Source of the DNA: Cyanobacteria bacterium SZAS-4
GTDB taxonomy: Bacteria > Cyanobacteriota > Vampirovibrionia > Obscuribacterales > Obscuribacteraceae
Direction: 5' to 3'
Length of the DNA: 64,000 nucleotides
Assembly (NCBI GenBank): GCA_018266255.1
Contig: JAFEAT010000014.1
Span: forward strand, 186,001-250,000
A program made the translations under genes and the position numbers. The notes under the pieces are model-generated. The model did no database searches and was not told the origin of the DNA. It saw only the letters and a list, made by a program, of their open reading frames with translations. The first letter of the stretch is position 1. Every line of letters starts with the position of its first letter. Below are positions 8,186 through 17,299 of this stretch, one piece after another.

Positions 8186-10390
8186 ATGCCAAATTCAGAT
8201 CAAGACAACACAATTCCGAGAACCAAGCAAGGCATTCTTGGTGAGACTACGATGAGAGTGAAAGCTTTCTTTCTCGGCGTTGGAGCGCAGCCCGCAAATA
8301 TCGATGAACTTTCTGACAGTGAGTGGTTAACGGCTGACCAGGTAGTCTCGCAATCGAATCAAGAGGGAGGGCAAATTGCGCCTTCTGTTCAAGCGGAAGT
8401 GCAGCCAGAGTGGACACTTCCGGAATCTTTTGAAACTTTGCGTGAGAAGAAAATCAAGCAAGAGTATTTGAGTAAAACCGGACCCAAATCAGAGGTGGTG
8501 CGACCCAGCAAGAGTCGCACAGATCCGGCTGTTAGACGTCCGACAGCGGTAACCAGGGTGGCTCAAGTTATTCGGGCCCACCGGGTCAAGTTTGTTGTTT
8601 TTGCTTTAGTTATTTCGCTTGTGGTCATCGTTGGTTTGGTAGGTCGTTCCGTACTATCCGATCAATTTGCTAATACAGGGCTCAAACAACTTTCAAGCGG
8701 TCATGCAGATGAGGCTTTGAGCAGCTTGGATCGTGCTATCCAGCTCGACGGGCGCAATGCAAACGCTTACTACTACCGGGGTAATGCGTATCGAGTCAAA
8801 GGCAAGTTGGAGCAAGCATTTGCGGATTATTCCTCGTCTTTGAAGTTATTTCCCAAAAACGTAAGTGCACTTGGTAGCAGAGCCACTTTGTGTTTACGCT
8901 TGCGCAATTATGCACAAGCGGTTGATGACTACACATCAATTTTTGGCTTGGCTGACCAACAGAAGACAGCGCAGATGTATAACAATCGCGCAGAGGCATA
9001 TGCTGCGCTCGGGCAGTTCAAGCAAGCCCTGCAAGATTATAATGTCGCCCTGAACAGCGATGCCAGCGATGTTCGAGCTTTAGCTGGTTCTGCTGACTGT
9101 CTTTTCAATCTTGAACAATATCCAGATGCGCTCGCGCGCTACAATCAGCTCTTGAAGCAAGATCCACAGAGCAGTGCTGCTCATCTAGGACGTGAGCTGT
9201 GTGACATCATTCCGCGTGCCAAGCTAAGCACCGCTAACGGTGCGTATGCTGACGCTTTGAAGGATTACGATCAAATACTGAAGCTCCCGCAGCACCAGAC
9301 GGTGTCACTGCATCTGGCTCGAGCCGGCGTGCTAGAAAAAACGAAAGATTACACGAGCGCGATCTCTGACTATAATGCCGCAGTTGCTCTTGCGCCTAAA
9401 GAGCATACGCTCTACTTACGAAGAGCGCGTTGCTATCAGCATCTTAAATCATACAAACAGGCGCTCTCTGATTGCGCAGTCGCCGCCGAACTCGACCCGA
9501 AAGATGCTGATGTCTTTTGTCTGCGGGGCACTTTAATGGCGCTGTCTGGAAATCCGATTAGTGGTTCCAAAGATTTCACAACGGCAATTTCCCTCGATAG
9601 CAAGTGTGCGACTGCGTACGTCGGTCGAGGCAAATTATCTTTGGCAAGCAAGAATTTTGCAGACGCTCTTAACGACTTCGAGCGCGCGCTCAAGCTTGTG
9701 CCCGATGATGCGGAGGCTTTGCAGGGACGGAAAGATACGTTGTCTGCCACTGCGCCACCAAAGGCGACAAAGACCGAAGTTGCCAGCGCCGATGCGCTGA
9801 ATGATACTTTCGATTTCAGCAACGTCAGTACATCAAAGTTGATCAAAAGCGGCTATGAGAAGCTGGAGAGTGGATTTCCTTCACATGCGGTTGCTATGTT
9901 CGGTGAGGTGATCAGGCGCAATGGCAACGACAACATGTCGAGGCGATATTTGGCTCATGCGCTGCTTCAAGACAGCAAGCCGTCTGAATCGCTAGCGCAG
10001 TTTCGAATCTTGTACCGGCTGGGAGTGCTAAGTTCAGCTGACCGGCAGGCTATGGTACATGCTCAGCAGCTCGAAAAGCAACTACAGATAGCGGCTAAAG
10101 CGAAGAGCACAACAGAAGCAAGCGGAGCAACGACCTCCACCTCCACAAGTCAATCGGTTGCCTCGAGTCAAGCTAACGATGAGAAAAGTATTCCCCAATT
10201 GCAATCTTTGGCTGAGTCGAATCCGCATGATATGGGCTGCCGGTACAACCTGGCCCAGGCTTACTTTAAAGCCAGCATGAAATCAGAAGGACTGACTGAG
10301 TGTACAAAATGTTTGAGTCTGCCCGAGATGACTCCAGATTGGCGGAAAAAGTTTTACAGTCTAATGGTCGCATCTTCCACTCCAAGGTGA
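8186..10390 (+). CDS. Membrane-anchored TPR-repeat protein
   Basis: A 734-residue protein: a cytoplasmic Pro/Glu-rich N-terminus (1-130), one membrane segment at about 135-155, then about ten tetratricopeptide repeats from 163 to 520 (for example ANAYYYRGNAYRVKGKLEQA), a Ser/Thr-rich linker with more TPR-like helices, and a final TPR-like pair near 680-725. TPR arrays are protein-interaction scaffolds; the partner is unknown. No strong ribosome-binding site precedes the ATG, and an ATG at 8252 (MRVKAFFLG) is an alternative. It precedes the ferredoxin-MBL and Ser/Thr kinase genes on the same strand. Confidence 0.88.
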   Translation: MPNSDQDNTIPRTKQGILGETTMRVKAFFLGVGAQPANIDELSDSEWLTADQVVSQSNQEGGQIAPSVQAEVQPEWTLPESFETLREKKIKQEYLSKTGPKSEVVRPSKSRTDPAVRRPTAVTRVAQVIRAHRVKFVVFALVISLVVIVGLVGRSVLSDQFANTGLKQLSSGHADEALSSLDRAIQLDGRNANAYYYRGNAYRVKGKLEQAFADYSSSLKLFPKNVSALGSRATLCLRLRNYAQAVDDYTSIFGLADQQKTAQMYNNRAEAYAALGQFKQALQDYNVALNSDASDVRALAGSADCLFNLEQYPDALARYNQLLKQDPQSSAAHLGRELCDIIPRAKLSTANGAYADALKDYDQILKLPQHQTVSLHLARAGVLEKTKDYTSAISDYNAAVALAPKEHTLYLRRARCYQHLKSYKQALSDCAVAAELDPKDADVFCLRGTLMALSGNPISGSKDFTTAISLDSKCATAYVGRGKLSLASKNFADALNDFERALKLVPDDAEALQGRKDTLSATAPPKATKTEVASADALNDTFDFSNVSTSKLIKSGYEKLESGFPSHAVAMFGEVIRRNGNDNMSRRYLAHALLQDSKPSESLAQFRILYRLGVLSSADRQAMVHAQQLEKQLQIAAKAKSTTEASGATTSTSTSQSVASSQANDEKSIPQLQSLAESNPHDMGCRYNLAQAYFKASMKSEGLTECTKCLSLPEMTPDWRKKFYSLMVASSTPR

Positions 10391-10450
10391 TTCCTTCTGG
10401 CAAAAATAGGTATATTGAATTCAGTCGTTGAATGACGCCGGGAGCGTGCC

Positions 10451-11350
10451 ATGGCTGACATCAATAAAGTTGTACCAGACAATACGGCGGGTGACTTTTT
10501 CGTCGACACGACCTGCATTAACTGTGATACCTGCAGGCAGTTGGCGCCCCGGTCTTTCGCAGATCAAGGCAAATTTTCGTTTGTCTTCGAGCAGCCGCAG
10601 AGCAAAGAGGATGTGAGGGCGGCTACACGGGCACTGCTTTGCTGTCCGACAGGCTCCATCGGTACAAGGGCTGCCAATGATGCGAAGGCGATCATGCAGG
10701 ACCTGCCCTTGCTGATTGAGGACAATGTTTTCTACAGCGGTTTCAACTCGCCCAAATCTTATGGCGGCAACAGCTTTTTCTTGCAACACCCCGATGGCAA
10801 CTGGTTGATTGACTCACCGAAGTACTTGCCTCATCTGGTTAAACAGTTCGAGAAGCTGGGTGGAATCAAATATGTGTTTCTCACGCATCAAGACGATGTT
10901 GCTGAAGCCGCACGATATGCCACTGAATTTGGTGCGCAAAGAATTATTCATCGTACGGAAATTTCGGCGCAACCCGACTCTGAAATTGTGATTGAAAACA
11001 ACGACGCGGTGGAGTTTTCGAAAGATTTCACGATCATTCCGGTGCCCGGGCACACGCGCGGACATATGGTTCTCTTGTACAAAAACAAATTTCTGTTCAC
11101 TGGCGATCACCTGGCGTTTGATCCAGCAATGTCGCAGCTCTACGCATTCCGCCGGCATTGCTGGTATTCGTGGGAAGAACAGACCAAATCGATGGCTCGT
11201 TTGCTTGACTATGAATTTGAATGGGTATTAGCTGGACACGGTGATCGTGCTAAACTGCCAAGCGCTGAAATGCATCAACAGCTAGTTGAACTTGTTGATT
11301 TGATGGGGCTTCCAGCTAGGCAATGGTATGCGCACTTTGGCAACGACTGA
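10451..11350 (+). CDS. Ferredoxin-domain/metallo-beta-lactamase-fold fusion protein
   Basis: A 299-residue fusion. The N-terminal part has C22-x2-C25-x2-C28 and a distal CCP (64-66), a 4Fe-4S ferredoxin-like arrangement. The C-terminal part is a metallo-beta-lactamase fold with PGHTRGH, FTGDHLAFD and LAGHGD motifs. The first metal motif is degenerate: the usual THxHxDH reads THQDDVA, so one metal site is probably altered. Homologous ferredoxin-MBL fusions occur in cyanobacteria and plants, and their substrate is not known to me. An electron-linked hydrolase or oxidoreductase role is inference. Confidence 0.82.
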   Translation: MADINKVVPDNTAGDFFVDTTCINCDTCRQLAPRSFADQGKFSFVFEQPQSKEDVRAATRALLCCPTGSIGTRAANDAKAIMQDLPLLIEDNVFYSGFNSPKSYGGNSFFLQHPDGNWLIDSPKYLPHLVKQFEKLGGIKYVFLTHQDDVAEAARYATEFGAQRIIHRTEISAQPDSEIVIENNDAVEFSKDFTIIPVPGHTRGHMVLLYKNKFLFTGDHLAFDPAMSQLYAFRRHCWYSWEEQTKSMARLLDYEFEWVLAGHGDRAKLPSAEMHQQLVELVDLMGLPARQWYAHFGND

Positions 11351-11405
11351 ACACGGCGTCCTCGCTTGAACTGGTCTACATGCAGGAGTTTCGAAGCCTG
11401 GTTTC

Positions 11406-13439
11406 ATGCCAAAAGAATTAGTTGCAGGACAAAAACTTCAGACTTACGAAATCATTTCTGTCCTCGGTCAGGGAGGAATGAGCCGAGTTTATTTGTGTGA
11501 AGATATCGTGCTAGGACGTCGCGTTGCTCTGAAGCAATTACTAACGGAAGGCAATGATAGGCGCAGTATCATTCGACTTCAGCAAGAAGGACAATCTCTG
11601 GCGCGGTTGTCGCACCCGAATATCGTAAAAATTCTCGCCTTCTTCAATTCAGATGATGGCGACCCGTTTTTGGTGATGGAGCTTTTGCACGGATGTTCGC
11701 TGGCAGAGTTGCTTTCAAGAAACGGAAGTTTGACCGTAAGTGAAGTGATCAAACTTGCTGAGCAAATGTGTGATGCGTTACAGCATGCCCACGATGAGGG
11801 AATCGTACATCGAGATATAAAACCGACGAACATATTTCTGTGCAGCAACAAAGTCGAGAATGCAAAAATTATCGACTTCGGCATCGCCAAAATTACGGAC
11901 AACTCAGTTAACGCGACCAGAACAGGCGAATTCGTCGGTAGTCCGGCCTACTTGAGCCCTGAGCAAGCGATGCAGAAACCAATAACCGAACGAAGCGATC
12001 AATATTCTCTAGGTTGCGTTTTGTTTGAGTGCTTGTCGGGGCACCCGCCTTTTGAAGATGAAACAGCGATGGGACTGATTCTGAAGCATATACACGACGA
12101 AGCGCCAAGACTTGGTAAAAATTCTTTTGTACCACCTGCGGTGGCAAAGGCAATTGAAAGATCTCTTCGGAAAGATCCAGAATCGAGATTCTCTTCAATG
12201 ACTGAGTTCAAAAACGCGCTTGCGGGAAAAGGAGCAACCAATGAGAAGCGGCGGTACTCGAAGTCTGGCGTTTTAGCGCTTGGTGCGCTACTTGTTTCTG
12301 TGCTTGGTATTGCCGTTGCTTGGTCACTAGCCACTTTTGGACCGGCACTAAGAAAGCCTGCGCCTGTGGAAAATCACACCTCGGCGGTTGTCAGCGCGCC
12401 TGTAGTGACTAGCACGAGTGACTCGTGGGTGGTGCCAGATTTGAGCGACTCCTATCCCGATCTTGGGAAAGCTCGTGAAAATGCCTTAAAAGGCGAACAC
12501 TTCATTGAATATACATTGCAGTCCGATCCGATGACTGAAGATCTTCCTCTTGGTGGATTTTCCATCACCCGTCACGCTCTCGAAGTGCTGACCAAATACA
12601 AAAATTTGAAAAGACTTCATATGGGTGACACCGACATTGGTGACGGCGCGGCCAGTTACCTGGCTAAAATCAAATCATTGGAATTGCTCGACGTGTCGAG
12701 AACGCAAGTCGGCGATGCCTTTGTCGAGAAAGTTAGTACTTTGCCCAATTTAAAAGTTTTGCAACTCGTCGATACTAAAATTACTCCGCGAGGACTCGCG
12801 TCACTCGTTCGGACTTCGACATTAGATAATTTGTCAGTGCGTACGAATATGGCAATTGACGATTCTTTTGCCGAGACTATTAGAAACATGCCGGGGCTAA
12901 GGGCGCTGGATGTTTCTAAGACCTCGATTGGAGATGAATTTGTTCGCAAAATTAGCGCCAATTCAAACTTGATTAGCCTTACACTCTGTGGAACTCAAGT
13001 AAGTCAGAAGTGTTTTCCGGATCTTGCGAAACTGAAATCACTTGTGTTGCTCCATTTGGACAACGATGAAAAGATCTCTGATCTGGAACCACTGCGCAAT
13101 CTACCGCTCGCTGACCTGAGTCTAAAAGGCATTGTCCTTACAAAAAACACGCCGATAGTGCGCCAGGTAGCGCGGTATCCACAGCTCAAACTTCTGAAAT
13201 TAAGTAAGACTGCGCTTCGAGATTCCGATTTGCTGATTCTTGCCAAAGCACCTCAATTGAACTCTCTGGAGGTCGCTGACTGCGTTTTGCTGACACCAAA
13301 TGGAATTGATGCATTTAAAAAATTGAGGCCCAAATGTCGTGTGATTCAAGAAGATCCTGATAGGAAAGCGAAATACGAGAAGGCTGAATCAATGTTTCGA
13401 GACTTGGGCGACGGTGTTAAGGTCAAGCCTCATGGCTGA
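11406..13439 (+). CDS. Transmembrane Ser/Thr protein kinase with leucine-rich-repeat C-terminus
   Basis: A 677-residue Hanks-type kinase. The kinase domain (about 12-275) has the glycine loop LGQGGMSRVYL, catalytic Lys43, HRDIKPTN with D137, DFG at 157-159 and SPAYLSPEQ in the activation segment, so it should be active. A membrane segment spans about 287-309. The outer part (about 370-650) carries irregular leucine-rich repeats (LKRLHMGDTDIGDGAA, LELLDVSRTQVGDA, LRALDVSKTSIGDE). This is the bacterial PknB-like topology with an LRR sensor in place of PASTA repeats. Its end overlaps the convergent SDR gene by 17 bases. Confidence 0.93.
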   Translation: MPKELVAGQKLQTYEIISVLGQGGMSRVYLCEDIVLGRRVALKQLLTEGNDRRSIIRLQQEGQSLARLSHPNIVKILAFFNSDDGDPFLVMELLHGCSLAELLSRNGSLTVSEVIKLAEQMCDALQHAHDEGIVHRDIKPTNIFLCSNKVENAKIIDFGIAKITDNSVNATRTGEFVGSPAYLSPEQAMQKPITERSDQYSLGCVLFECLSGHPPFEDETAMGLILKHIHDEAPRLGKNSFVPPAVAKAIERSLRKDPESRFSSMTEFKNALAGKGATNEKRRYSKSGVLALGALLVSVLGIAVAWSLATFGPALRKPAPVENHTSAVVSAPVVTSTSDSWVVPDLSDSYPDLGKARENALKGEHFIEYTLQSDPMTEDLPLGGFSITRHALEVLTKYKNLKRLHMGDTDIGDGAASYLAKIKSLELLDVSRTQVGDAFVEKVSTLPNLKVLQLVDTKITPRGLASLVRTSTLDNLSVRTNMAIDDSFAETIRNMPGLRALDVSKTSIGDEFVRKISANSNLISLTLCGTQVSQKCFPDLAKLKSLVLLHLDNDEKISDLEPLRNLPLADLSLKGIVLTKNTPIVRQVARYPQLKLLKLSKTALRDSDLLILAKAPQLNSLEVADCVLLTPNGIDAFKKLRPKCRVIQEDPDRKAKYEKAESMFRDLGDGVKVKPHG

Positions 13440-14205
13440 TCTTCAATGGTGTGGCATTTTTGGTTGAGCTTAACCCGCCGTCGACGCAGATACATTGTCC
13501 TGTCACCCAAGATGCATTATTGCTCAGCAGCCATGTAATTGCTGAAACTACATCAATTGGCTGTCCAAGACGTTTAATCGCTTGCATGCCCAGCGACGCT
13601 GCTCGTGACATTTCGTTGGACGTGATACGGGCTGTCAGTGGAGTTTCTATTAGCCCTGGCGCTACGCAATTTACACGTATGTCGTTTCGCGCATAAGTTG
13701 TCGCGGCTGATTTAGTCAGACCAATAATTCCTGCTTTCGCTGCTGCTATTGCTTCGTGATTGAGCAAACCGACGGTCGCGGCTGATGAAGAGATCAAAAC
13801 AATCGATCCGCCTGTATCCATCATCGAGCTAGCACCAGAACGTACGCAGGCGAAAGCAGAGGAAAGATTTGTGTTCATTGTCTGCTGCCAGTCTGATTCT
13901 GTTGTGCGATGAGCTGGCTTTAGCAGCAACGAGCCGACGCAGTTGACTATGCCATCAAGCCGACCGAAGTCGCTTGTGACAGTTTGTACGATGCGGTCCA
14001 CATCAGAAAAAGATGTGCAATCCCCAACTTCATAATTGCAGCCCAATGAATCCGCCAATAATTTCAATGCATCGCTATTCCTTCCGGCCAAAATCAATTT
14101 GGCTTCGCAATTTAGCTTTCTCGCCAGAACGCTACCTATACCACCACTGGCTCCGAGAATGATATAGACAGGCGAGGACTGTGATTGAACAATTGAATCG
14201 GTCAC
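13423..14205 (-). CDS. SDR-family oxidoreductase
   Basis: A 260-residue short-chain dehydrogenase/reductase. GASGGIGSVLARKL near residues 15-28 is the TGxxxGIG-type NAD(P) site, ISSSAATVG supplies the catalytic Ser, and the HEAIAAAKAGI segment has the active-site Lys but with HEA in place of the usual YxxxK tyrosine, so activity is uncertain. The GTG at 14205 is chosen because longer versions run into the divergent response-regulator promoter. Substrate unknown; FabG-like length. Confidence 0.85.
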   Translation of the reverse strand: MTDSIVQSQSSPVYIILGASGGIGSVLARKLNCEAKLILAGRNSDALKLLADSLGCNYEVGDCTSFSDVDRIVQTVTSDFGRLDGIVNCVGSLLLKPAHRTTESDWQQTMNTNLSSAFACVRSGASSMMDTGGSIVLISSSAATVGLLNHEAIAAAKAGIIGLTKSAATTYARNDIRVNCVAPGLIETPLTARITSNEMSRAASLGMQAIKRLGQPIDVVSAITWLLSNNASWVTGQCICVDGGLSSTKNATPLKISHEA

Positions 14206-14246
14206 TATCTCTTTCTTTAAGTTGGGAATTTTCTGGACTGATTTTG

Positions 14247-14291
14247 CGGTATCTTGTACCGTACTCAGGTGCGGTGAACGAATGGTGAACG
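14247..14291 (+). promoter_or_regulatory. Dyad and GTGAACG tandem repeat upstream of response regulator
   Basis: In the divergent SDR/response-regulator region, a dyad CGGTATCTTGTACCG sits at 14247-14261 and two direct GTGAACG repeats at 14274-14280 and 14285-14291 with an 11-bp period, 20 bases before the regulator start. Direct repeats one helical turn apart are the usual binding pattern of OmpR/PhoB regulators. The same tandem repeat occurs at 17217-17234. Confidence 0.5.
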
Positions 14292-14310
14292 TAAACGGTA
14301 GGAACTGTTC

Positions 14311-14991
14311 TTGGCGAAAATACTGATAGTCGAAGATGACCGAGATCTGGCACATGTTCTGAGTGTCACGCTGTCGAGCAAAGGGCACGCGGTGCAGACC
14401 GCTGGTGGTGGCTCCGAAGCCATCGATTTTCTGCGATCGTTTAAATATGATCTTGTCATTCTCGATTGGATGATGCCTGAAGTAACTGGATTGGATGTGT
14501 TGAAGGCTTATCGCTCCAGAGACGGCAAAGCACCTGTCTTGATGCTAACGGCTAAAGCCGAGGTTGCTGATAAAGCACTCGGGTTGGATATGGGGGCAGA
14601 CGATTATTTGACCAAGCCGTTCCATCCACAAGAGTTGCTGGCGAGAGTGCGAGCGTTGTTGCGACGCCCACATTCGCTGGCGGCAGTTTTACTCACCGCC
14701 GGACAAATCACTCTCGATCCCGCCACCTGTCAGGTTACGAGGAATGGTGAGGAGTTGCACTTGCGTCCCAAGGTCTTCAGTCTGCTCGAATTTTTCATGC
14801 GTCATCCCGATCAGGTATTTAGTTCAGAAGCTATTCTGGAGCGTGTTTGGATGGATGATTCACTCGCCTCACCAGATACGGTGCGCACGCATATTAAACT
14901 TTTGCGCAAGTCGATTGGAGAATCAGGCGAGGGTGGGCTGATCAAAAATGTGCGAAACCGCGGCTACATGCTAAGCACTTCACACAAGTAG
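14311..14991 (+). CDS. OmpR/PhoB-family response regulator
   Basis: A 226-residue two-component regulator: receiver domain 1-120 with acidic residues E8/D9, phosphoacceptor D52 (VILDWMMPE), T80 and K102 (LTKPF), then a winged-helix DNA-binding domain (LHLRPKVFSLLEFFMRHPDQ, RVWMDD, TVRTHIKLLRKSIGE, RNRGYML). The start codon is TTG. It is tail-to-tail with the LOV histidine kinase gene (1 base between stops), so the two may be a cognate pair. Tandem repeats just upstream suggest autoregulation. Confidence 0.94.
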   Translation: MAKILIVEDDRDLAHVLSVTLSSKGHAVQTAGGGSEAIDFLRSFKYDLVILDWMMPEVTGLDVLKAYRSRDGKAPVLMLTAKAEVADKALGLDMGADDYLTKPFHPQELLARVRALLRRPHSLAAVLLTAGQITLDPATCQVTRNGEELHLRPKVFSLLEFFMRHPDQVFSSEAILERVWMDDSLASPDTVRTHIKLLRKSIGESGEGGLIKNVRNRGYMLSTSHK

Positions 14992-14992
14992 T

Positions 14993-16168
14993 TCAAAAGA
15001 TTTCGAACCAGAATGTGCTTCCATGCCCTGGAGAACTTTCAACTCCGATGTGACCGCCGTGCAGCTCTACCAACGATTTGCTAATGAACAGTCCCAGCCC
15101 CGTGCCGCCTTTCGCACGTTTGTCCGATGAATCGAGTTGTTGGAATCGTCCGAACAGTTTTTCGATTTCTTCGCGTGCGATGCCGTAGCCGTTGTCTATC
15201 ACCGCAAATCTGGTGCTATCTGAAGACGGGTTCTCGACTCTGAGAATTATATCCGTACCGTCCGGCGAATATTTGATTGCGTTCGTCGTGAGATTGTTAA
15301 GTATCTGCACTACGCGGTCTGGATCGAAAAGCGCTGATTGGTGTGTTTTGACGTCCTTGATCAAATTGATTTTCTTTTCGTCTGCGAGCGGCTTGAGTGT
15401 TTCGATGACTGTGTCTATTACTGTCATCGGTGGCAGCTTCTGCAGGCTGAGTTTGAACTTGCCTGACTCGATTTTCTTCAGGTCTAGAATGTCGCTGATC
15501 AGTCGCATCAGACGTTCTGAATTGCCCAGCGCGATTTTCACCATTTTCATCACTCCGGCATTGACTCTGCCGGCCGAGCCATCTTCGATTACTCTTAAGG
15601 CACCATTGATAGAAGTGAGTGGCGTCCTCAGTTCGTGCGAAATTACCGAGTAGAATTCGGAGACTCGTCTTTCAGCTTCTTTTCGTGCACTGACGTCGTT
15701 TTGAATGCCGATGAAGTTGATTAGCTTGCCGGAAGCATCGTGAACCGGTGAAACAGTCAATTCATTCCAAAAAACTTGTCCATTTTTTCGATAGTTGCGA
15801 AGGATGGTCGTAATCGGCTTTTCCGCCGCTATGGCTTTTCTGATTTCCAAAATCTCTGGCTGCTCGCGATCGTCTCGCTGCAAAAATCTGCAGTTGCGTC
15901 CGATGATTTGATCGATACGAAATCCAGACATCTCGGCAAAGGCCGGATTGCAATAAATGATCGGATTGTCGGGTCGGTTCGGATCTGTTATCACAACTCC
16001 ATTGCGGGTTGATTCGACCGCCCTGTACATCAACAGAAGTTGGTCTGGCAGTTCTTTTACGTTGTTTTGAATCTGGCTGAGGTTGGCGTTAGGATCTGTA
16101 GCAGTCCGAGACTTGACTGCCTCAGATTTGTTGCTTTCATCGCTATCGTCGGGATTGACGGGACTCAC
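14993..16168 (-). CDS. LOV-domain (blue-light) sensor histidine kinase
   Basis: A 391-residue soluble kinase with no membrane segment. A PAS domain (about 48-160) carries the full LOV signature: GRNCRFLQ with the adduct-forming Cys93, N125 in NYRKNG, N135 in FWN and Q156 in FIGIQND, the residues that hold flavin mononucleotide. The kinase core follows: phosphoacceptor H178 in SHELRTP, the N-box NNLTTNAIKYS, DNGYGI, and GGTGLGLFISK. All catalytic motifs are intact. It should therefore be a cytoplasmic light- or redox-sensing kinase, most likely signalling to the adjacent OmpR-type regulator. PAS domains without flavin are the alternative, but the Cys and three polar flavin ligands argue against it. 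Confidence 0.93.
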   Translation of the reverse strand: MSPVNPDDSDESNKSEAVKSRTATDPNANLSQIQNNVKELPDQLLLMYRAVESTRNGVVITDPNRPDNPIIYCNPAFAEMSGFRIDQIIGRNCRFLQRDDREQPEILEIRKAIAAEKPITTILRNYRKNGQVFWNELTVSPVHDASGKLINFIGIQNDVSARKEAERRVSEFYSVISHELRTPLTSINGALRVIEDGSAGRVNAGVMKMVKIALGNSERLMRLISDILDLKKIESGKFKLSLQKLPPMTVIDTVIETLKPLADEKKINLIKDVKTHQSALFDPDRVVQILNNLTTNAIKYSPDGTDIILRVENPSSDSTRFAVIDNGYGIAREEIEKLFGRFQQLDSSDKRAKGGTGLGLFISKSLVELHGGHIGVESSPGHGSTFWFEIF

Positions 16169-16258
16169 TGGCTGTCACCTTTTTGTGTCAGTTCGATGGG
16201 ACGAGCCCGGTCGCACCTGATTTTTACTATGATGTCGCCGCGACCCGACGTTTTTTCG

Positions 16259-17164
16259 TTATGCAGATTTGCCTAACGTATGCAGCAATGCGCCTGCAAG
16301 ATTTGGATATTCAAAGCCGAATTTATTTCCTTCCAGCGCCAGCGGTTCGACGCGTGCGCTTGAAAGCAAGAGTTCGTCGGCCATCTCTCCCATTATGATT
16401 TTTGCTGCGAAAGCTGGTAATGGCAACACTGCTGGTCTGTGCAGGGCGTGACCGAGAGCATCCGTAAATTCCGAATTTCGCACCGAGTTTGGTGCAACGA
16501 TATTGATCGGACCCGTGACTGATTTTGTCTTGATTGCGAAAATCAGAGCATTGACTACGTCGTCCAGGGTTACCCAGCTCATATACTGTTTGCCTGACCC
16601 GATGATTCCGCCGCCGCCTAGCTGGAAGATAGGCAGCATCTTTTGCAATGCGCCGCCATTTTTGCTGAGAACGACTCCTAACCTGGCTCTGACGATTCTC
16701 ACGCCGCTCGCTTCTGCCGCTTTGGTGGACTGCTCCCATTCTTTACATACTTCAGCCAGAAATCCGCTCCCAGGAGCGCTGTTCTCAGTCAACATCTCGT
16801 CGCCGCGGTCTCCGTAGAAGCCAATCGCCGACGCGCTCACCAGCACCTCAGGTTTGGCCGGCAGACCCGCTATCGTATGGGATAACAGCGTCGTCCCTTC
16901 CACCCGGCTTGTCCTGATCTTCTCTTTCTGTTCAGGCGTCCATCTTTTCGCTGCTATGTTCTCGCCTGCCAGGTTGACAACCGCTGATGCGCCCGACAGC
17001 CCAGCCGAATCGATCGTTCCAGCTTCGGGGTTCCACAGGTATTGGCCGGTCTTGCCTGGGTGCATTTTCCGAACGTACGAGACCACCTCATCGCCCTGTG
17101 CACGGAGTTTTTCCGTCAGAGCTGTCCCTACCATTCCTGATGAACCGGTTATCACGACTTTCAT
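16259..17164 (-). CDS. TIGR01777-family NAD(P)-dependent epimerase (YfcH-like)
   Basis: A 301-residue extended SDR. GSSGMVGTALTEKL at the N-terminus is the dinucleotide site; VNLAGENIAAKRWT, SASAIGFYGDRGDE and MSWVTLDDVVNAL are signatures of the TIGR01777/SDR39U1 family, whose substrate is unknown. The ATG at 17164 is clear. The GTGAACG tandem repeat at 17217-17234 lies about 50 bases upstream, linking it possibly to the OmpR-type regulator. Confidence 0.93.
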   Translation of the reverse strand: MKVVITGSSGMVGTALTEKLRAQGDEVVSYVRKMHPGKTGQYLWNPEAGTIDSAGLSGASAVVNLAGENIAAKRWTPEQKEKIRTSRVEGTTLLSHTIAGLPAKPEVLVSASAIGFYGDRGDEMLTENSAPGSGFLAEVCKEWEQSTKAAEASGVRIVRARLGVVLSKNGGALQKMLPIFQLGGGGIIGSGKQYMSWVTLDDVVNALIFAIKTKSVTGPINIVAPNSVRNSEFTDALGHALHRPAVLPLPAFAAKIIMGEMADELLLSSARVEPLALEGNKFGFEYPNLAGALLHTLGKSA

Positions 17165-17216
17165 GGTGAGCTCCTTGCGGGTGTCAGGCCCACGTTGTAC
17201 ATGCTAGAAACGGACT

Positions 17217-17234
17217 GTGAACGGAACGTGAACG
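17217..17234 (+). promoter_or_regulatory. Second GTGAACG tandem repeat (11-bp period)
   Basis: GTGAACG at 17217-17223 and 17228-17234. Same 7-mer, same 4-base gap as the copy at 14274-14291. It lies between the TIGR01777 gene and the candidate small RNA promoter and could control either. Confidence 0.5.
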
Positions 17235-17299
17235 AATATTACAGATCTGCTCCATATTTGGTGCGTCGCTAAATCGATATAGCCTGGCGCTCGTGGGAC

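Noticed and set aside
13423..14388. 321-residue version of the SDR
   Set aside because: Would overlap the response-regulator gene and its repeats; the extra N-terminus is unlike any SDR.
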